Counted from the stretch's first letter, positions 33,418-42,541 are shown. The stretch is 64,000 bases of DNA from Oscillospiraceae bacterium (GCA_025757685.1 CP107220.1:1757501-1821500); one strand, 5' to 3'. A program made the numbers and translations. The notes: generated by a model not told the origin, from the letters alone.

Positions 33418-33446
33418 AATATATAGCAAATCAAGGGATAAATCAA
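33418..33446 (-). promoter_or_regulatory. Promoter of the ftsEX operon
   Basis: On the minus strand, TTGATT (33441-33446) and TATATT (33418-33423) are separated by 17 bases in a strongly AT-rich stretch. Confidence 0.6.
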
Positions 33447-33527
33447 CCCCTTACTTGTTATTATTTTGTAAAAGATGTGACAGAATTGTTAAAATTTAGG
33501 CGAAACAGGCCGGGCAAATTTGCTTGC

Positions 33528-33557
33528 TACGGTGCGATGTGAGCATCGCACCCTACA
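33528..33557. repeat. Short palindromic repeat (GGTGCGATG..CATCGCACC)
   Basis: The inverted repeat GGTGCGATGTGAGCATCGCACC is followed by CTACA. A close relative sits at 42668-42693, where the arms read GGTGCGGTGT/ACACCGCACC. Confidence 0.65.
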
Positions 33558-33593
33558 AGAATTTTGTAACCGGAGTGAAATGTGCCTTCGGCC

Positions 33594-33765
33594 AATCCCC
33601 CCTGCGGCTACGCCGCTCCGCCTAACGGGCGCCCGTCCCCTCTGTCGCTGCGCGACATCTCCCCGCACTGCGGGGAGTCACCCTTTGCAAGGGGGGCTTA
33701 GATTTTGCAACCGCATTGGCTCCCTTGTAAAGGGAGCTGTCAGCGCAGCTGACTGAGGGATTATT
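33594..33765. repeat. Long intergenic repeat, copy 1 (~170 bp)
   Basis: This segment is nearly identical to 51800-51968 and contains several hairpins (CCCCGCACTGCGGGG and CTCCCTTGTAAAGGGAG among them). It ends with GACTGAGGGATTAT. Copies with partial identity lie near 42570 and 43545. It is non-coding. Together with neighbouring short palindromes it fills most of the 680-base gap between ftsE and the PucR-type gene. Confidence 0.85.
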
Positions 33766-33799
33766 CGGCTATATTCGCCGCAATCTTTATACTTTTGTA

Positions 33800-33829
33800 C
33801 GGGCCGATGTGGGCATCGGCCCGTTTTTA
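33800..33829 (+). repeat. Palindromic CGGGCCGATG..CATCGGCCCG repeat with T-run
   Basis: A 10-bp perfect inverted repeat is followed by TTTTTAT, so it could also act as a terminator on the plus strand. It belongs to the same family as 3380 and 51971. Confidence 0.6.
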
Positions 33830-33869
33830 TCCCCTCGATCGCACCGGCGTACCGGCGCCGACCTGCGGG

Positions 33870-33952
33870 ATTAAGCGGGCGGATACTATCCGCCCCTACG
33901 GTCAACCGGTTACAATAACGCTCCCGTAGGGGCGGCAATCTGCCACCCGCCA
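33870..33952. repeat. GTAGGGGCGG-type inverted repeats
   Basis: GGGCGGATACTATCCGCCCCTACGG and, 25 bases later, CCGTAGGGGCGGCAATCTGCCACCCGC form an imperfect inverted pair. Nothing coding is visible. Confidence 0.5.
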
Positions 33953-33991
33953 TGCTACTAAATTGCACCGCAATTTTTCCGCTTTTGTCCA

Positions 33992-34020
33992 AACAAAAAA
34001 GCGGCACCAAAAGGTGCCGC
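33992..34020 (-). terminator. Terminator of PucR/CdaR-type gene
   Basis: The hairpin GCGGCACC/GGTGCCGC with loop AAAA, followed on the minus strand by TTTTTTGTTT, lies 8 bases beyond the stop codon. Confidence 0.88.
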
Positions 34021-34028
34021 AAATGCCG

Positions 34029-35114
34029 TTAATATTTTATGGGACTGGAATCCAGATACTTATTGACCATCAGCGCCACTTTGAACACAATGGCGTCGTC
34101 AAACTCCCGCAAATCCAAGCCGGTGAGCTTTTTGATTTTCTCCAGTCGGTACACCAATGTATTTCGGTGGACAAACAGCTTTCTGGAAGTCTCAGACACA
34201 TTCAGGTTGTTCTCAAAGAACTTTTGAATGGTAAAGAGGGTTTCCTGATCCAGACTGTCAATGGAGCCCCGCTTGAACACCTCTTTCAGGAACATGTCGC
34301 ACAAGGTGGTAGGCAGCTGGTAGATCAGCCGGGCAATACCCAAATTCTCGTAGCTGATAATGGACTTCTCCGTGTCAAACACCTTGCCCACTTCCAGCGC
34401 AACCTGAGCCTCCTTAAAAGAATGGGCCAGGTCCTTAATGCCGGTAACCCGCGTGCCGATACCCACAACGGCGTTGCAGTAGAACTCGGTGGAAAGGGTG
34501 TCGCAAATGGAGCGCGCCAGCTTTTCCAAATCCTTGCTGTCCACATTGGGGCGCACTTCCTTCACCAAGGCAATGTCCTTCTCGTTAATGTCAATAACCA
34601 GATCCTTGGTCTTGTCCGGGAAAAAGTTTTGAATCACATCATAGACGGACACATCCGTATCCTGCGTCACCCGAATGAGAAAGACCACGCGAGAAGCGTC
34701 ATTATTGAAATGCAGCTCGCGGGATTTGATATAAATATCGCCGGGCAGAATATTGTCCAGGATCACGTTCTTTACAAAATTGGAACGATCAAATTTCTCG
34801 TCGTTATTCTGCTTGATTTGGTCCAGCGACACGGCGATAATGTCCGCATAATGCTTGCTCATATCGTCCGTACCGTCCACAAATACCGCATAATCCGGGT
34901 GCACGGAGTTGCCAAAGGCCTTATATGTGCAGTTATCCACACAGATTTGTGCCCCGCTGAACACGCCGGCAGAGATAATGCCCTTGCGTGCCTCGCCGAT
35001 CTGGCCCAGCTCACTGCAAGCGATCACGGTACCGCTCTCATCCACCACACCGATGGTACGGTCCAGCACCTCACGCATTTGGTTTATAATGCCTTGAAAC
35101 AGTCTGTTGGGCAT
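34029..35114 (-). CDS. PucR/CdaR-family transcriptional regulator
   Basis: This 361-residue regulator has an N-terminal sugar-diacid-recognition-like region (LFQGIINQMREVLDRTIGVVDESG). A GGDEF-like middle region follows (about 125-280), then a C-terminal PucR helix-turn-helix with LNVSETSRKLFVHRNTLVYRLEKIKKLTG. This layout matches CdaR, which controls sugar-diacid use in other bacteria. No diacid pathway gene is adjacent and its target is unknown. It has its own promoter and terminator and no close co-directional partner, so it may act in trans or on itself. Confidence 0.85.
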   Translation of the reverse strand: MPNRLFQGIINQMREVLDRTIGVVDESGTVIACSELGQIGEARKGIISAGVFSGAQICVDNCTYKAFGNSVHPDYAVFVDGTDDMSKHYADIIAVSLDQIKQNNDEKFDRSNFVKNVILDNILPGDIYIKSRELHFNNDASRVVFLIRVTQDTDVSVYDVIQNFFPDKTKDLVIDINEKDIALVKEVRPNVDSKDLEKLARSICDTLSTEFYCNAVVGIGTRVTGIKDLAHSFKEAQVALEVGKVFDTEKSIISYENLGIARLIYQLPTTLCDMFLKEVFKRGSIDSLDQETLFTIQKFFENNLNVSETSRKLFVHRNTLVYRLEKIKKLTGLDLREFDDAIVFKVALMVNKYLDSSPIKY

Positions 35115-35194
35115 CAGGATCCAACCCCTTTGTCAATTCTTTATCAAATAAAAGGGATAAAATTGCACAAATTCAATCACCCTTTATTGGTCAT

Positions 35195-35223
35195 ATTATA
35201 CAATGCCTTTAATCAAATTGCAA
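35195..35223 (-). promoter_or_regulatory. Promoter of PucR/CdaR-type gene
   Basis: On the minus strand, TTGCAA (35218-35223) and a perfect TATAAT (35195-35200) are separated by 17 bases. Confidence 0.8.
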
Positions 35224-35325
35224 CCTTTCGACAAAAATTTTTATTATTTTTTGTGCGACTTGCATAAACGGCCGACTTTTTCATACCAAAACCACAATAT
35301 GTTGTTGCCGCGCAGTTCTTAACAC

Positions 35326-36042
35326 CTATTGTACGGTGTCTTTTGCCAACAGCGCCACCTCCGCCGGGGTCAATGCACGACAGTCCCCCGGCGCCAGCGT
35401 TGGATCCAGTTCCAACGCGCCCATGGCGGTGCGGTGCAGGGCAGTGACGGTGCAGCCCACCCGGGCAAACATGCGCTTGACCTGATGATAAATACCCTGC
35501 CGCAGCACCACCTGCGCCCGGGGCGGATGGGCAGATAAAATCGTCAGCTGCGCCGGCTGCAGTACCTTGCCGTCCATCTCCATCCCCCCGGCAAAGGCCG
35601 CGGCAGCCGTAGGGGGCACCGGTTTGTCCAGGGTGGCGATATAGGTCTTTGGAATATGGCTGCGGGGGCTGAGAATGCGGTGGGCAAAGGCGCCGTCGTC
35701 TGTCAGCAACACAAAGCCGGTGGTGTCCTTATCCAGCCGCCCGGCGGGGAACAGCCCTTTGCGCCTCAGTGCCGAAGGCACCAAATCCAGTACCGTCGGC
35801 TCTCCCTTGCCGTCCGTGGCAGAGAGTACCCCTGTGGGTTTGTTGAGCATCAAATACACAAAAGCCCGGCAGGCAATGGGTTCGCCTGCCAGGCAAATCT
35901 CTTGGGTGTCCGGGTCTGCCTGCTGCCCGGCGCGAGCCACCACGCCGTCCACAGTCACCTGCCCTTTTTGCAGCAGCGTTTTGACCCGGCTGCGGGGCTC
36001 GTTCAACTCTCGGGCCAGTATTTTTTCGATCCGTTCGCTCAT
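35326..36042 (-). CDS. rsuA: 16S rRNA pseudouridine synthase, RsuA type
   Basis: This 238-residue enzyme has an N-terminal S4 RNA-binding domain (ERIEKILARELNEPRSRVKTLLQKGQV) and the RsuA/RluB-family catalytic domain. The active-site Asp lies in LFPAGRLDKDTTG. LNKPTGVLSATDG and GIYHQVKRMFA are further family motifs. The likely target is position 516 of 16S rRNA. The ATG at 36042 overlaps the stop of the DUF4830 gene by four bases. It ends the FHA-led operon at 41.3 kb. Confidence 0.92.
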   Translation of the reverse strand: MSERIEKILARELNEPRSRVKTLLQKGQVTVDGVVARAGQQADPDTQEICLAGEPIACRAFVYLMLNKPTGVLSATDGKGEPTVLDLVPSALRRKGLFPAGRLDKDTTGFVLLTDDGAFAHRILSPRSHIPKTYIATLDKPVPPTAAAAFAGGMEMDGKVLQPAQLTILSAHPPRAQVVLRQGIYHQVKRMFARVGCTVTALHRTAMGALELDPTLAPGDCRALTPAEVALLAKDTVQ

Positions 36043-36518
36043 TTGCGTTTTTCCAATCCCAGCATAAAGCCGTCCTTGGCAGAGGTGTTGCACAGATCTG
36101 CACCGATCACTCTGCCATTACTGACCAACAGATCCGCCACGATGCCTTGGTCGTAGCCGGTGTAGTTGGTGATCTCGTATGTATATAGCTGTACCTGCTT
36201 GCCCTTATAAGGGGTCAGGTCGTAGCCCTGCTGCTGTTGCAGGGCGTTGTACTCGGTATAGACCGCGTCCCAGTTGCGCGGCACGGTAATGGTCTTTTGG
36301 TTGCTGTCGCCTACTTGCCAACCCATATCGGTCAGCAGCCGGGCACCTGCCTGCACATCCGCACAGGTCAGTCCCGCAGACTCTGCCGCAGAGGGTGCCG
36401 CGTCTCCGGTCTTGACATGATTGGCCAGGAAGGTGAGCAGCACCACCAGCACCCCGGCGGCTACTAAAATCAGGCCGAACACCGTCTTAGGGTTCAGCTT
36501 TACCGTCATCACTTTCAT
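36039..36518 (-). CDS. DUF4830-like membrane protein
   Basis: This 159-residue protein has one N-terminal membrane helix (about 14-35) followed by an extracytoplasmic domain. The domain contains YNALQQQQGYDLTPYKGKQVQLYTYEITNY, a pattern I associate with DUF4830 of Clostridia. Function is unknown. It overlaps rsuA by four bases and lies 55 bases after hflX, so it shares their transcript. The start at 36518 is supported by GAGGTGG six bases upstream. Confidence 0.72.
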   Translation of the reverse strand: MKVMTVKLNPKTVFGLILVAAGVLVVLLTFLANHVKTGDAAPSAAESAGLTCADVQAGARLLTDMGWQVGDSNQKTITVPRNWDAVYTEYNALQQQQGYDLTPYKGKQVQLYTYEITNYTGYDQGIVADLLVSNGRVIGADLCNTSAKDGFMLGLEKRK

Positions 36519-36573
36519 ACTCTACCACCTCATAACAAAGTATGCGGCGGCAGGGCAAATTAGGACTGTTCTG

Positions 36574-37830
36574 TTAAATAAAATAGGGGCGCAGTTCTTC
36601 CAGCAGCGCCGGGTCGGCCAGCACTTGCAGGCGGGTACCTGCCGGGGTGTAATCCTCTGCCAGCACCTTACCCTCCCGGTGGAGCCGATCCGTCAGATCG
36701 CCCCGATCAAAAGGAATACAAAGTGCCGCTCTCGCCCACTGCCCGGGCAGCAACCGGTCAATCTCTGCCAGCAACTGTGGCAGACCTTCGCCGGTGCGGG
36801 CGCTGATTCGCACGCTGGTGCCCAGCAGTGGAAAGCGCTCTTCCTCCGGCACCCGGTCGCATTTGTTCAGCACATGAAGCAGAGGCTTGCCCCCGCAGCC
36901 CAAGCTGTCCAGCACCTGGGCAGTCACCTGCATTTGGCTGTTGCAGGCCGGGTCGGAAGCGTCGCACACATCCAGAATGACATCTGCCCAGGCTGCCTCT
37001 GCCAAAGTGGAGCGAAAGGCATCCACCAACTCATGGGGCAGCCGCTGCACCAGTCCCACCGTATCCACCAGCATCACTTGACGGCCGGAGGGCAGCACCA
37101 GCCGCCGGGCGGTGGGGTCCAAGGTGGCAAACAGTTGATCCGCTACCAGCACGCCCGCGTCCGTTAACGCATTCATCAAAGTGGACTTACCCGCATTGGT
37201 ATAGCCCACCAGCGCTACCGTCAGCGCCCGGTTCTTTTGGCGGCGCAGATGCATCCGCTCCCGCCGCTCCTGCACGGTCTTTAACTCCCGCTGCAAGGCA
37301 GTAATCCGGCGGCGAATATGGCGCCGGTCGCTTTCCAACTTGCTTTCGCCGGGGCCGCGGGTGCCGATACCGCCGCCCAATCGAGACAAAGAATTGCCCT
37401 GCCCGCCCAACCGGGGCAGCCGGTATTGCAGCTGGGCCAGCTCCACTTGCAGCTTGCCCTCGCTACTCCGCGCCCGGGCGGCAAAAATATCCAAAATCAA
37501 TGCGGTACGGTCGATGACAGCCGTGCCCAGTGCCCGCTCCAAATTACGGGCCTGCACCGGGGTCAGGCTGCCGTCCGCCACCGTTAAATCCACTTCGTTC
37601 TGCCGGCAAAATTCCGCCAGGCTTTCCACCAGCCCGCTGCCGATGTAGGTAGCGCCCTCCGGCGCCGGGCGCTTTTGCACCGTGTGACCCACTACCAGGC
37701 CGCCGGCGGTATCCGTCAGCCGCTCCAGCTCTGCCATAGAAGCCTCTGCGTCATAATCGCCGCAGTCCAGACCGATAAGCAGCACCCGCTCCGGGGCGGC
37801 TGCGTCTGTTTTTGTCCACTGGTACGCCAC
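36574..37830 (-). CDS. hflX: GTPase HflX
   Basis: This 418-residue ribosome-associated GTPase can split stalled ribosomes. The N-terminal nucleotide-binding HflX domain includes YIGSGLVESL and a Gly-rich loop (GGIGTRGPGESKLE). The G domain has GYTNAGKST, a TLDPTARR switch I, DTVGLVQRLP and NKCD. The length is typical. It starts two bases after the PBP gene ends. Linkage to cell-wall genes is positional only. Confidence 0.95.
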   Translation of the reverse strand: MAYQWTKTDAAAPERVLLIGLDCGDYDAEASMAELERLTDTAGGLVVGHTVQKRPAPEGATYIGSGLVESLAEFCRQNEVDLTVADGSLTPVQARNLERALGTAVIDRTALILDIFAARARSSEGKLQVELAQLQYRLPRLGGQGNSLSRLGGGIGTRGPGESKLESDRRHIRRRITALQRELKTVQERRERMHLRRQKNRALTVALVGYTNAGKSTLMNALTDAGVLVADQLFATLDPTARRLVLPSGRQVMLVDTVGLVQRLPHELVDAFRSTLAEAAWADVILDVCDASDPACNSQMQVTAQVLDSLGCGGKPLLHVLNKCDRVPEEERFPLLGTSVRISARTGEGLPQLLAEIDRLLPGQWARAALCIPFDRGDLTDRLHREGKVLAEDYTPAGTRLQVLADPALLEELRPYFI

Positions 37831-37832
37831 GG

Positions 37833-39230
37833 TTACTTACTCTCCTTGTCCACCAAGGTACGCAGCACGGAGCCGGCAATGGGACCGGCCGTCTGCGAGC
37901 CGGAGCCGCCGTGCTCCACCACTACCACAAAGGCATACGGGTGGTCCACGTCGTCCATAAAGCCCACAAACCAAGCGGTGTTGTGGTCCGTGTCCTTGTC
38001 CACCTCAGCCGTACCGCTTTTGGCGCACAGGTGCAAGCCCTTGTAGTTATATTCGCCGTACTGGGCTTTTACATTATTGCGCATCAGCTTCTTCAGCTGA
38101 GCGGCAGTCTCTGTGCTCAGCAACTGGGTCTCGTTCTTGGTAATATTCAAATTCAGCGCCTTGCCCGCCTGGGAGGCCAGAGAATTCACCTCGTTAAAGG
38201 ACACCGCCTTGCCGTCGTTGGCAATGGCCGCCATATAGCGCAGCATGGCAATGGGAGGCAGCAGCGTGTCGCCCTGACCGATGCCCGTCCAACCCACATA
38301 ATCGTCCGGGTCGCTCTTTTCAAGGAAAAAGCGCCCCTGCTCGGAATTCAGCTTGTTGCTGACGGTAACTCGGCTGGTCAGCCCCAAGGTCTCTACGGTG
38401 CTTGCCAGCTTCTCCGGCCCCAGCTCAATGGCGATCTGGGCAAAGGTAGCGTTGCAGCTCTTGGCCAGCGCTTGCTTAAAGGTCAGGCGGCCGTGCACGC
38501 CGTTGCAGCGGATGGGCTCGCCCTTGCCCGGGTCATACTCCCCGGTGCACTCCCAGGTGCGGTCCATCAAGTCCGGAATATTTTCAATGGCACAGGCGGC
38601 GGTCACCAGCTTAAAAGTGGAACCGGGGGTATAAAGCCCGGTCATCAGCCGGTTGATATACACGCCCTCATAGGCAGAATTGGTGTTCAGGTCCGACGGC
38701 TCGTCCTCCATGTCATAAGAGGGGGTGGACACAGCGCACACAATGTCACCGGTTTTGTAATTGACCACACCCACGGTGCCTGCCTTGTAGTCGCTGAGCA
38801 GACTGTACGCCTTGGCGCACACCCGGCTGTCTATGGTCAGCTGCATGTTGTTGCCCTTGCCGTAGCGCTCAATGGAATACACGCCGAACAGCAGGTTGTA
38901 GCCGGTTAAATCGGCCTTATACACGGACTGAATACCGGAGGAGATAAAGCCCTTGGTGTCGCCCACCGTGTGCAGGGTGGCCTTGCGCACCGTAGGGTCT
39001 TCAGCATACACCCGCTTGCCGTCCTTGGTCTCTGCCAACACTGCGCCGTCCGCAGACTTGATGGTGCCGGCGCCGATCAAATCGCCGTTTTTGTAAATAT
39101 GGGTATTGTAGGTTTTCATCACCCAGGTGTCGCCGTTCTCCACCAGGCTGTAAGTCATAAAGCCCAGCCCAAAGAGAAAGGCAACTGCCAGGATCCACAG
39201 GAAAATGCCCCGCTTGGTAATCATCTTCAT
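37833..39230 (-). CDS. Penicillin-binding transpeptidase (class B-like)
   Basis: This 465-residue protein has one N-terminal membrane helix (about 8-28) and an extracellular transpeptidase domain. The active-site motifs are STFK (Ser204), SCN and KSGTAE. It is shorter than FtsI-type PBPs and lacks a large dimerisation domain, resembling PbpA of the actinobacterial and clostridial FHA-RodA-PbpA clusters. It would crosslink peptidoglycan together with the SEDS glycosyltransferase encoded just upstream, with which it overlaps by four bases. Confidence 0.93.
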   Translation of the reverse strand: MKMITKRGIFLWILAVAFLFGLGFMTYSLVENGDTWVMKTYNTHIYKNGDLIGAGTIKSADGAVLAETKDGKRVYAEDPTVRKATLHTVGDTKGFISSGIQSVYKADLTGYNLLFGVYSIERYGKGNNMQLTIDSRVCAKAYSLLSDYKAGTVGVVNYKTGDIVCAVSTPSYDMEDEPSDLNTNSAYEGVYINRLMTGLYTPGSTFKLVTAACAIENIPDLMDRTWECTGEYDPGKGEPIRCNGVHGRLTFKQALAKSCNATFAQIAIELGPEKLASTVETLGLTSRVTVSNKLNSEQGRFFLEKSDPDDYVGWTGIGQGDTLLPPIAMLRYMAAIANDGKAVSFNEVNSLASQAGKALNLNITKNETQLLSTETAAQLKKLMRNNVKAQYGEYNYKGLHLCAKSGTAEVDKDTDHNTAWFVGFMDDVDHPYAFVVVVEHGGSGSQTAGPIAGSVLRTLVDKESK

Positions 39231-40501
39231 TTCTTGCGCACACCTCCCAGATAGTTGTATGTCCGCACATCGGAGGCTTTAATGAAAGCCAGCACTGCCC
39301 AGCAGGAGATCATGGAAGAACCGCCCTGGCTCACAAAGGGCAGGGTCACACCGGTAAGCGGCAGCACATCGGTAATGCCAAAGATATTCAGCGCCGTTTG
39401 GAACAGCAGCAGGCCCGCTGCCGCCACGGCGGCGATGGAGTAGAAAGTGGAGCGGGCGGCAATGCTGTTGACCAGTGCAGACACGGCGATAGCCACAAAG
39501 GACAGCACCAGCAGCAGCCCAAAAAGAAAGCCCCATTCCTCGCAGATCACGCCAAAGATCAGGTCTGTGGTGCGTGCCCACACACCGCGGGTGGTGCCGG
39601 CGCCGATGCCCAGCCCCAGCAGTCCGCCGGAGGCCAGACCCACCAGTACCCGGGTCTGCTGATACCCGCTGTCGTTATAATGCTCCCACACATGGCGGTA
39701 CACGGAGAAACGGGCGGTCACATAGGATTTGTACTTAATCACAATAAACCCGCCCATAGCCGCAGAGGCCAAGGCCAGAAAAATGGTCTTAATATCGCCG
39801 GAGTTCATAAAGGCGATAATGAGAAAGGTTACAAAAAAGATCAGCGCCGTACCAAAGTCCTTAATGACGATCAGCGCCCCCACGCACACCAGCGAAAAGG
39901 CAATAAAGGCATACAGGTTCTTAGAGGTCTGGATTTTTTCCAGCGTGGCAGCGCCTACAAAGATAAAGGCAACCTTTACAAATTCCGAGGGCTGGAAAGT
40001 CACACCGAATATGGTAATCCAGTTGCGGGCGCCGTGGGTCACCTTGGCAATGGCAATGTTGACGATCAGCAGCAAAATAGCCGCCACCGCCACCGGCAGG
40101 CGCAGGCGCATACACAGGTCCACATCACCCATCAGGAACACCAGCACAATAAAGCCGATGACCCCGGCGATCAGCATCAGCAGCTGCTTAAAGGCGTCGT
40201 CCGGCTTAATGCTGCCGATGACGGTAATGCCCACCCCGGATAGGAAAAAGGCAATGAATTCCAACTCAAAATTCCGCCGGTGCATGGCAAAGTAAAACAC
40301 ACTCACATACAGCCACTCCAGCACGATCAGCGCCAGCGTGCACAGCAGCACCTTGACTTCAAAGGTGCCGGTGCCGCCGGCGGCCGCCGTGCCGCTAAGC
40401 AGCTGAAACACGCTAAGCACCATTAAAAGGGCAAAGTTGTTAATGGGTTTAATACGGGGCAGCTTCTTTTGCTTGGTGGCTGCCGTTTTCTTCTTTGGCA
40501 T
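39227..40501 (-). CDS. SEDS peptidoglycan glycosyltransferase (FtsW/RodA/SpoVE family)
   Basis: This 424-residue protein has about ten membrane helices and the family's C-terminal signature (TGVTLPFVSQGGSSMI). A cytoplasmic GARNW segment follows the ALAKVTHGARNW-type loop. It polymerises lipid II into glycan strands. Specific assignment to RodA, FtsW or SpoVE cannot be made from motifs alone; partnership with the adjacent short PBP favours a RodA-like elongation role (inference). It begins 15 bases after the FHA gene. Confidence 0.93.
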   Translation of the reverse strand: MPKKKTAATKQKKLPRIKPINNFALLMVLSVFQLLSGTAAAGGTGTFEVKVLLCTLALIVLEWLYVSVFYFAMHRRNFELEFIAFFLSGVGITVIGSIKPDDAFKQLLMLIAGVIGFIVLVFLMGDVDLCMRLRLPVAVAAILLLIVNIAIAKVTHGARNWITIFGVTFQPSEFVKVAFIFVGAATLEKIQTSKNLYAFIAFSLVCVGALIVIKDFGTALIFFVTFLIIAFMNSGDIKTIFLALASAAMGGFIVIKYKSYVTARFSVYRHVWEHYNDSGYQQTRVLVGLASGGLLGLGIGAGTTRGVWARTTDLIFGVICEEWGFLFGLLLVLSFVAIAVSALVNSIAARSTFYSIAAVAAAGLLLFQTALNIFGITDVLPLTGVTLPFVSQGGSSMISCWAVLAFIKASDVRTYNYLGGVRKK

Positions 40502-40516
40502 AGGGCTGCTCCTTTC

Positions 40517-41269
40517 TTATTTTTCGTAAAACAGAAACACCTTGTCCCCAAAGGTGAGCATATCTTCGTCAAAAATCAGCTGGGGCTGCGTAATAAACCG
40601 ACCGTTGAGCTTGGTGCCGTTGTGGCTGTCCAGGTCATACACCGCCCATCCTTTGGAGGTGCGGCGCAGCCGTGCGTGGTGGGCACTGACCGTGGGGCTG
40701 AGCAGCTGAATATCCGCGTCCTCGCCTCGACCGATAAGCACATCCTGCTTTTTGATATAGACCGGGCGGTGGGTCTCTGCGTCCACCAATACGCCATAGG
40801 CCACCGTTTGACCCCGGTTCTGCCGGGCGGCGGTGCGCATTTGACTGCGGTCGTCGGTTGAGATGGCTTCCTTGCACAGGAATTGCAGTGGAATGGTGCC
40901 GATCATCAGAATATCCCCGTCCGCCAGCGGTGCCCGCTGGTCCACCGGCACGCCGTTCACCTGCACGCCGTTCTTGGAGAAGGTGTCCGTTACCATCCAG
41001 CCGTCCTTTTTCTTGGCGATCACCGCGTGAAAGCGGCTGACGCTGGGCAAAGGCAGCACCACATCGTTGGCCTTACTCTTGCCGATAGAGGTCTCCCAGT
41101 GGGTAATATCCATCACGGAGCCGTTATTTTGGTCCACCAGCTGGGCCATCTTGTGCACCCGGGGGCGGTTGCGAAACAGAGAGATCACGCACACCGCCAG
41201 GATCAGCAGTGCCAGCACCGGCAGCACATACCGCAGCACGCCGGTCAAGAATTGTAAAATCGTATCCAT
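40517..41269 (-). CDS. FHA-domain membrane protein
   Basis: This 250-residue protein has an N-terminal membrane helix (about 12-32) followed by two FHA-like phosphothreonine-recognition modules: one near ETSIGKSKANDVVLPLPSVSRFHAVI, the other near LIGRGEDADIQLLSPTVSAHHARL. FHA proteins beside SEDS and PBP genes usually link Ser/Thr kinase signals to wall synthesis. No such kinase is in this window. It leads an operon with the SEDS protein, PBP, HflX, DUF4830 and RsuA genes, from a promoter at 41329. Confidence 0.9.
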   Translation of the reverse strand: MDTILQFLTGVLRYVLPVLALLILAVCVISLFRNRPRVHKMAQLVDQNNGSVMDITHWETSIGKSKANDVVLPLPSVSRFHAVIAKKKDGWMVTDTFSKNGVQVNGVPVDQRAPLADGDILMIGTIPLQFLCKEAISTDDRSQMRTAARQNRGQTVAYGVLVDAETHRPVYIKKQDVLIGRGEDADIQLLSPTVSAHHARLRRTSKGWAVYDLDSHNGTKLNGRFITQPQLIFDEDMLTFGDKVFLFYEK

Positions 41270-41328
41270 AGGTTCAACATCCTTTTTATCTGCATTTCAA
41301 AAGGCAAATTATACTTCTTATTATTAAC

Positions 41329-41357
41329 AGAATACTGATAAAGGGAGAAAAAGTCAA
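41329..41357 (-). promoter_or_regulatory. Promoter of the FHA-SEDS-PBP operon
   Basis: On the minus strand, TTGACT (41352-41357) and TATTCT (41329-41334) are separated by 17 bases. It is back-to-back with the galM promoter. Confidence 0.65.
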
Positions 41358-41363
41358 GAAGTA

Positions 41364-41392
41364 TTGCAATTCCCGCCCCTTTCGTTTATACT
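41364..41392 (+). promoter_or_regulatory. Promoter of galM
   Basis: TTGCAA (41364-41369) and TATACT (41387-41392) are 17 bases apart. Its -35 box is six bases from that of the divergent operon. Confidence 0.75.
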
Positions 41393-41441
41393 GAAAATGG
41401 AAAAATTGGGCGGCATTTTCGCCCGGCAAGGAGCATTTGTT

Positions 41442-42494
41442 ATGATTGAAAAGACTGTTTTTGGCCATCTGCCCTCCGGGGAGCAAGTGGACCTGTATAC
41501 CATCACCAACAGCCGGGGCGCCAGCGTATCGCTGCAAACCCTGGGCGCCGGGATCGTGCGCCTGTATATGCCGGACAGGAACGGTAATTTGGGCGATGTG
41601 GTGCTGGGCTTTGACGACCCGGCTCTCTATACAGACCCGGACCTGGGCTACCAGGGACTGGTGGTGGGTCGCTGGGCCAACCGTATTCGCGGCGCCGCCT
41701 TTGACTTTCAGGGCCAAACCTACCACACCCCCATGAATCAGGGGCAGTGGACCCTACACGGCGGCGGGCGTATGAGCTTTCACCTGTGGCAGGTGAAGGA
41801 CACCGCTGAGAACAGCATCACCTTTTCCCGCTTTTCGCCGGATATGGAGGACGGCTTCCCCGGCAACTTCACCTTGCAGGTGACTTATACGCTGACGGAA
41901 GAGAACACCCTGCGGCTGGCCTACCGGGTAGACAGTGACCGAGACACGGTAGCCAACCCCACCAACCATGTGTACTTTAATCTGTCCTGCAACCCGGCAA
42001 AGACCATTGAGGAGCATGTGCTCACTGTCCACGCCCATCGGTTTACAGAGACGGACGACGACCAACTGCCCACCGGCGAGCTGGGCGACCTGACCGGTAC
42101 GATGATGGACTTTTCTGCCCCCCACCCCATCGGGGAGCGGATCGATGCGCCTTTCCGTGCCGTGATTCCCGGTATCGGCTATGATAACAATTTCTGCCTG
42201 ACCAAGGCGAACCCCAGAGCCTTTGCAGAAGCGGCGGTGCTGTGGGAGCCGGAGAGCGGACGGCGGCTGTCCGTGTGGACGGACCTGCCCGGTGTGCAGG
42301 TCTATTGCGGCGGCTGGCTAAAGAAAGACGGCAACCCGGGCAAGGGCGACTCCAAGGTTACCTACCGCCGGGGCGTAGCGCTGGAAACCCAGTTCTACCC
42401 GGACAGCCTTCATTGCCCCAACTTCCCGGTAGAATTCGTCAAAGCCGGCGTGCCCTTCACCACCACCACCGAATTCCGCTTTGATACAAAGTAA
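41442..42494 (+). CDS. galM: Aldose 1-epimerase
   Basis: This 350-residue mutarotase interconverts alpha and beta anomers of galactose or glucose. It has VVGRWANRIRGAAF (sugar-binding Arg), the WTLHGGGRMS loop, the catalytic His in NPTNHVYFNL and a C-terminal region with ETQFYPDSLHCPNF, where the Glu-type catalytic base sits. The length is typical. The ATG at 41442 has AAGGAG upstream. It fits with beta-galactosidase and the lacto-N-biose operon elsewhere in the window as part of galactose use. Confidence 0.95.
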   Translation: MIEKTVFGHLPSGEQVDLYTITNSRGASVSLQTLGAGIVRLYMPDRNGNLGDVVLGFDDPALYTDPDLGYQGLVVGRWANRIRGAAFDFQGQTYHTPMNQGQWTLHGGGRMSFHLWQVKDTAENSITFSRFSPDMEDGFPGNFTLQVTYTLTEENTLRLAYRVDSDRDTVANPTNHVYFNLSCNPAKTIEEHVLTVHAHRFTETDDDQLPTGELGDLTGTMMDFSAPHPIGERIDAPFRAVIPGIGYDNNFCLTKANPRAFAEAAVLWEPESGRRLSVWTDLPGVQVYCGGWLKKDGNPGKGDSKVTYRRGVALETQFYPDSLHCPNFPVEFVKAGVPFTTTTEFRFDTK

Positions 42495-42510
42495 ACACTT
42501 ATGGATAACA

Positions 42511-42541
42511 AAAAGGCCACCCGCTGTGGGTGGTCTTTTTT
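42511..42541. terminator. Terminator after galM (bidirectional)
   Basis: The stem GGCCACCC/GGGTGGTC is flanked by A- and T-runs, so it works in both directions. The same hairpin recurs at 43492-43521. Confidence 0.85.
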
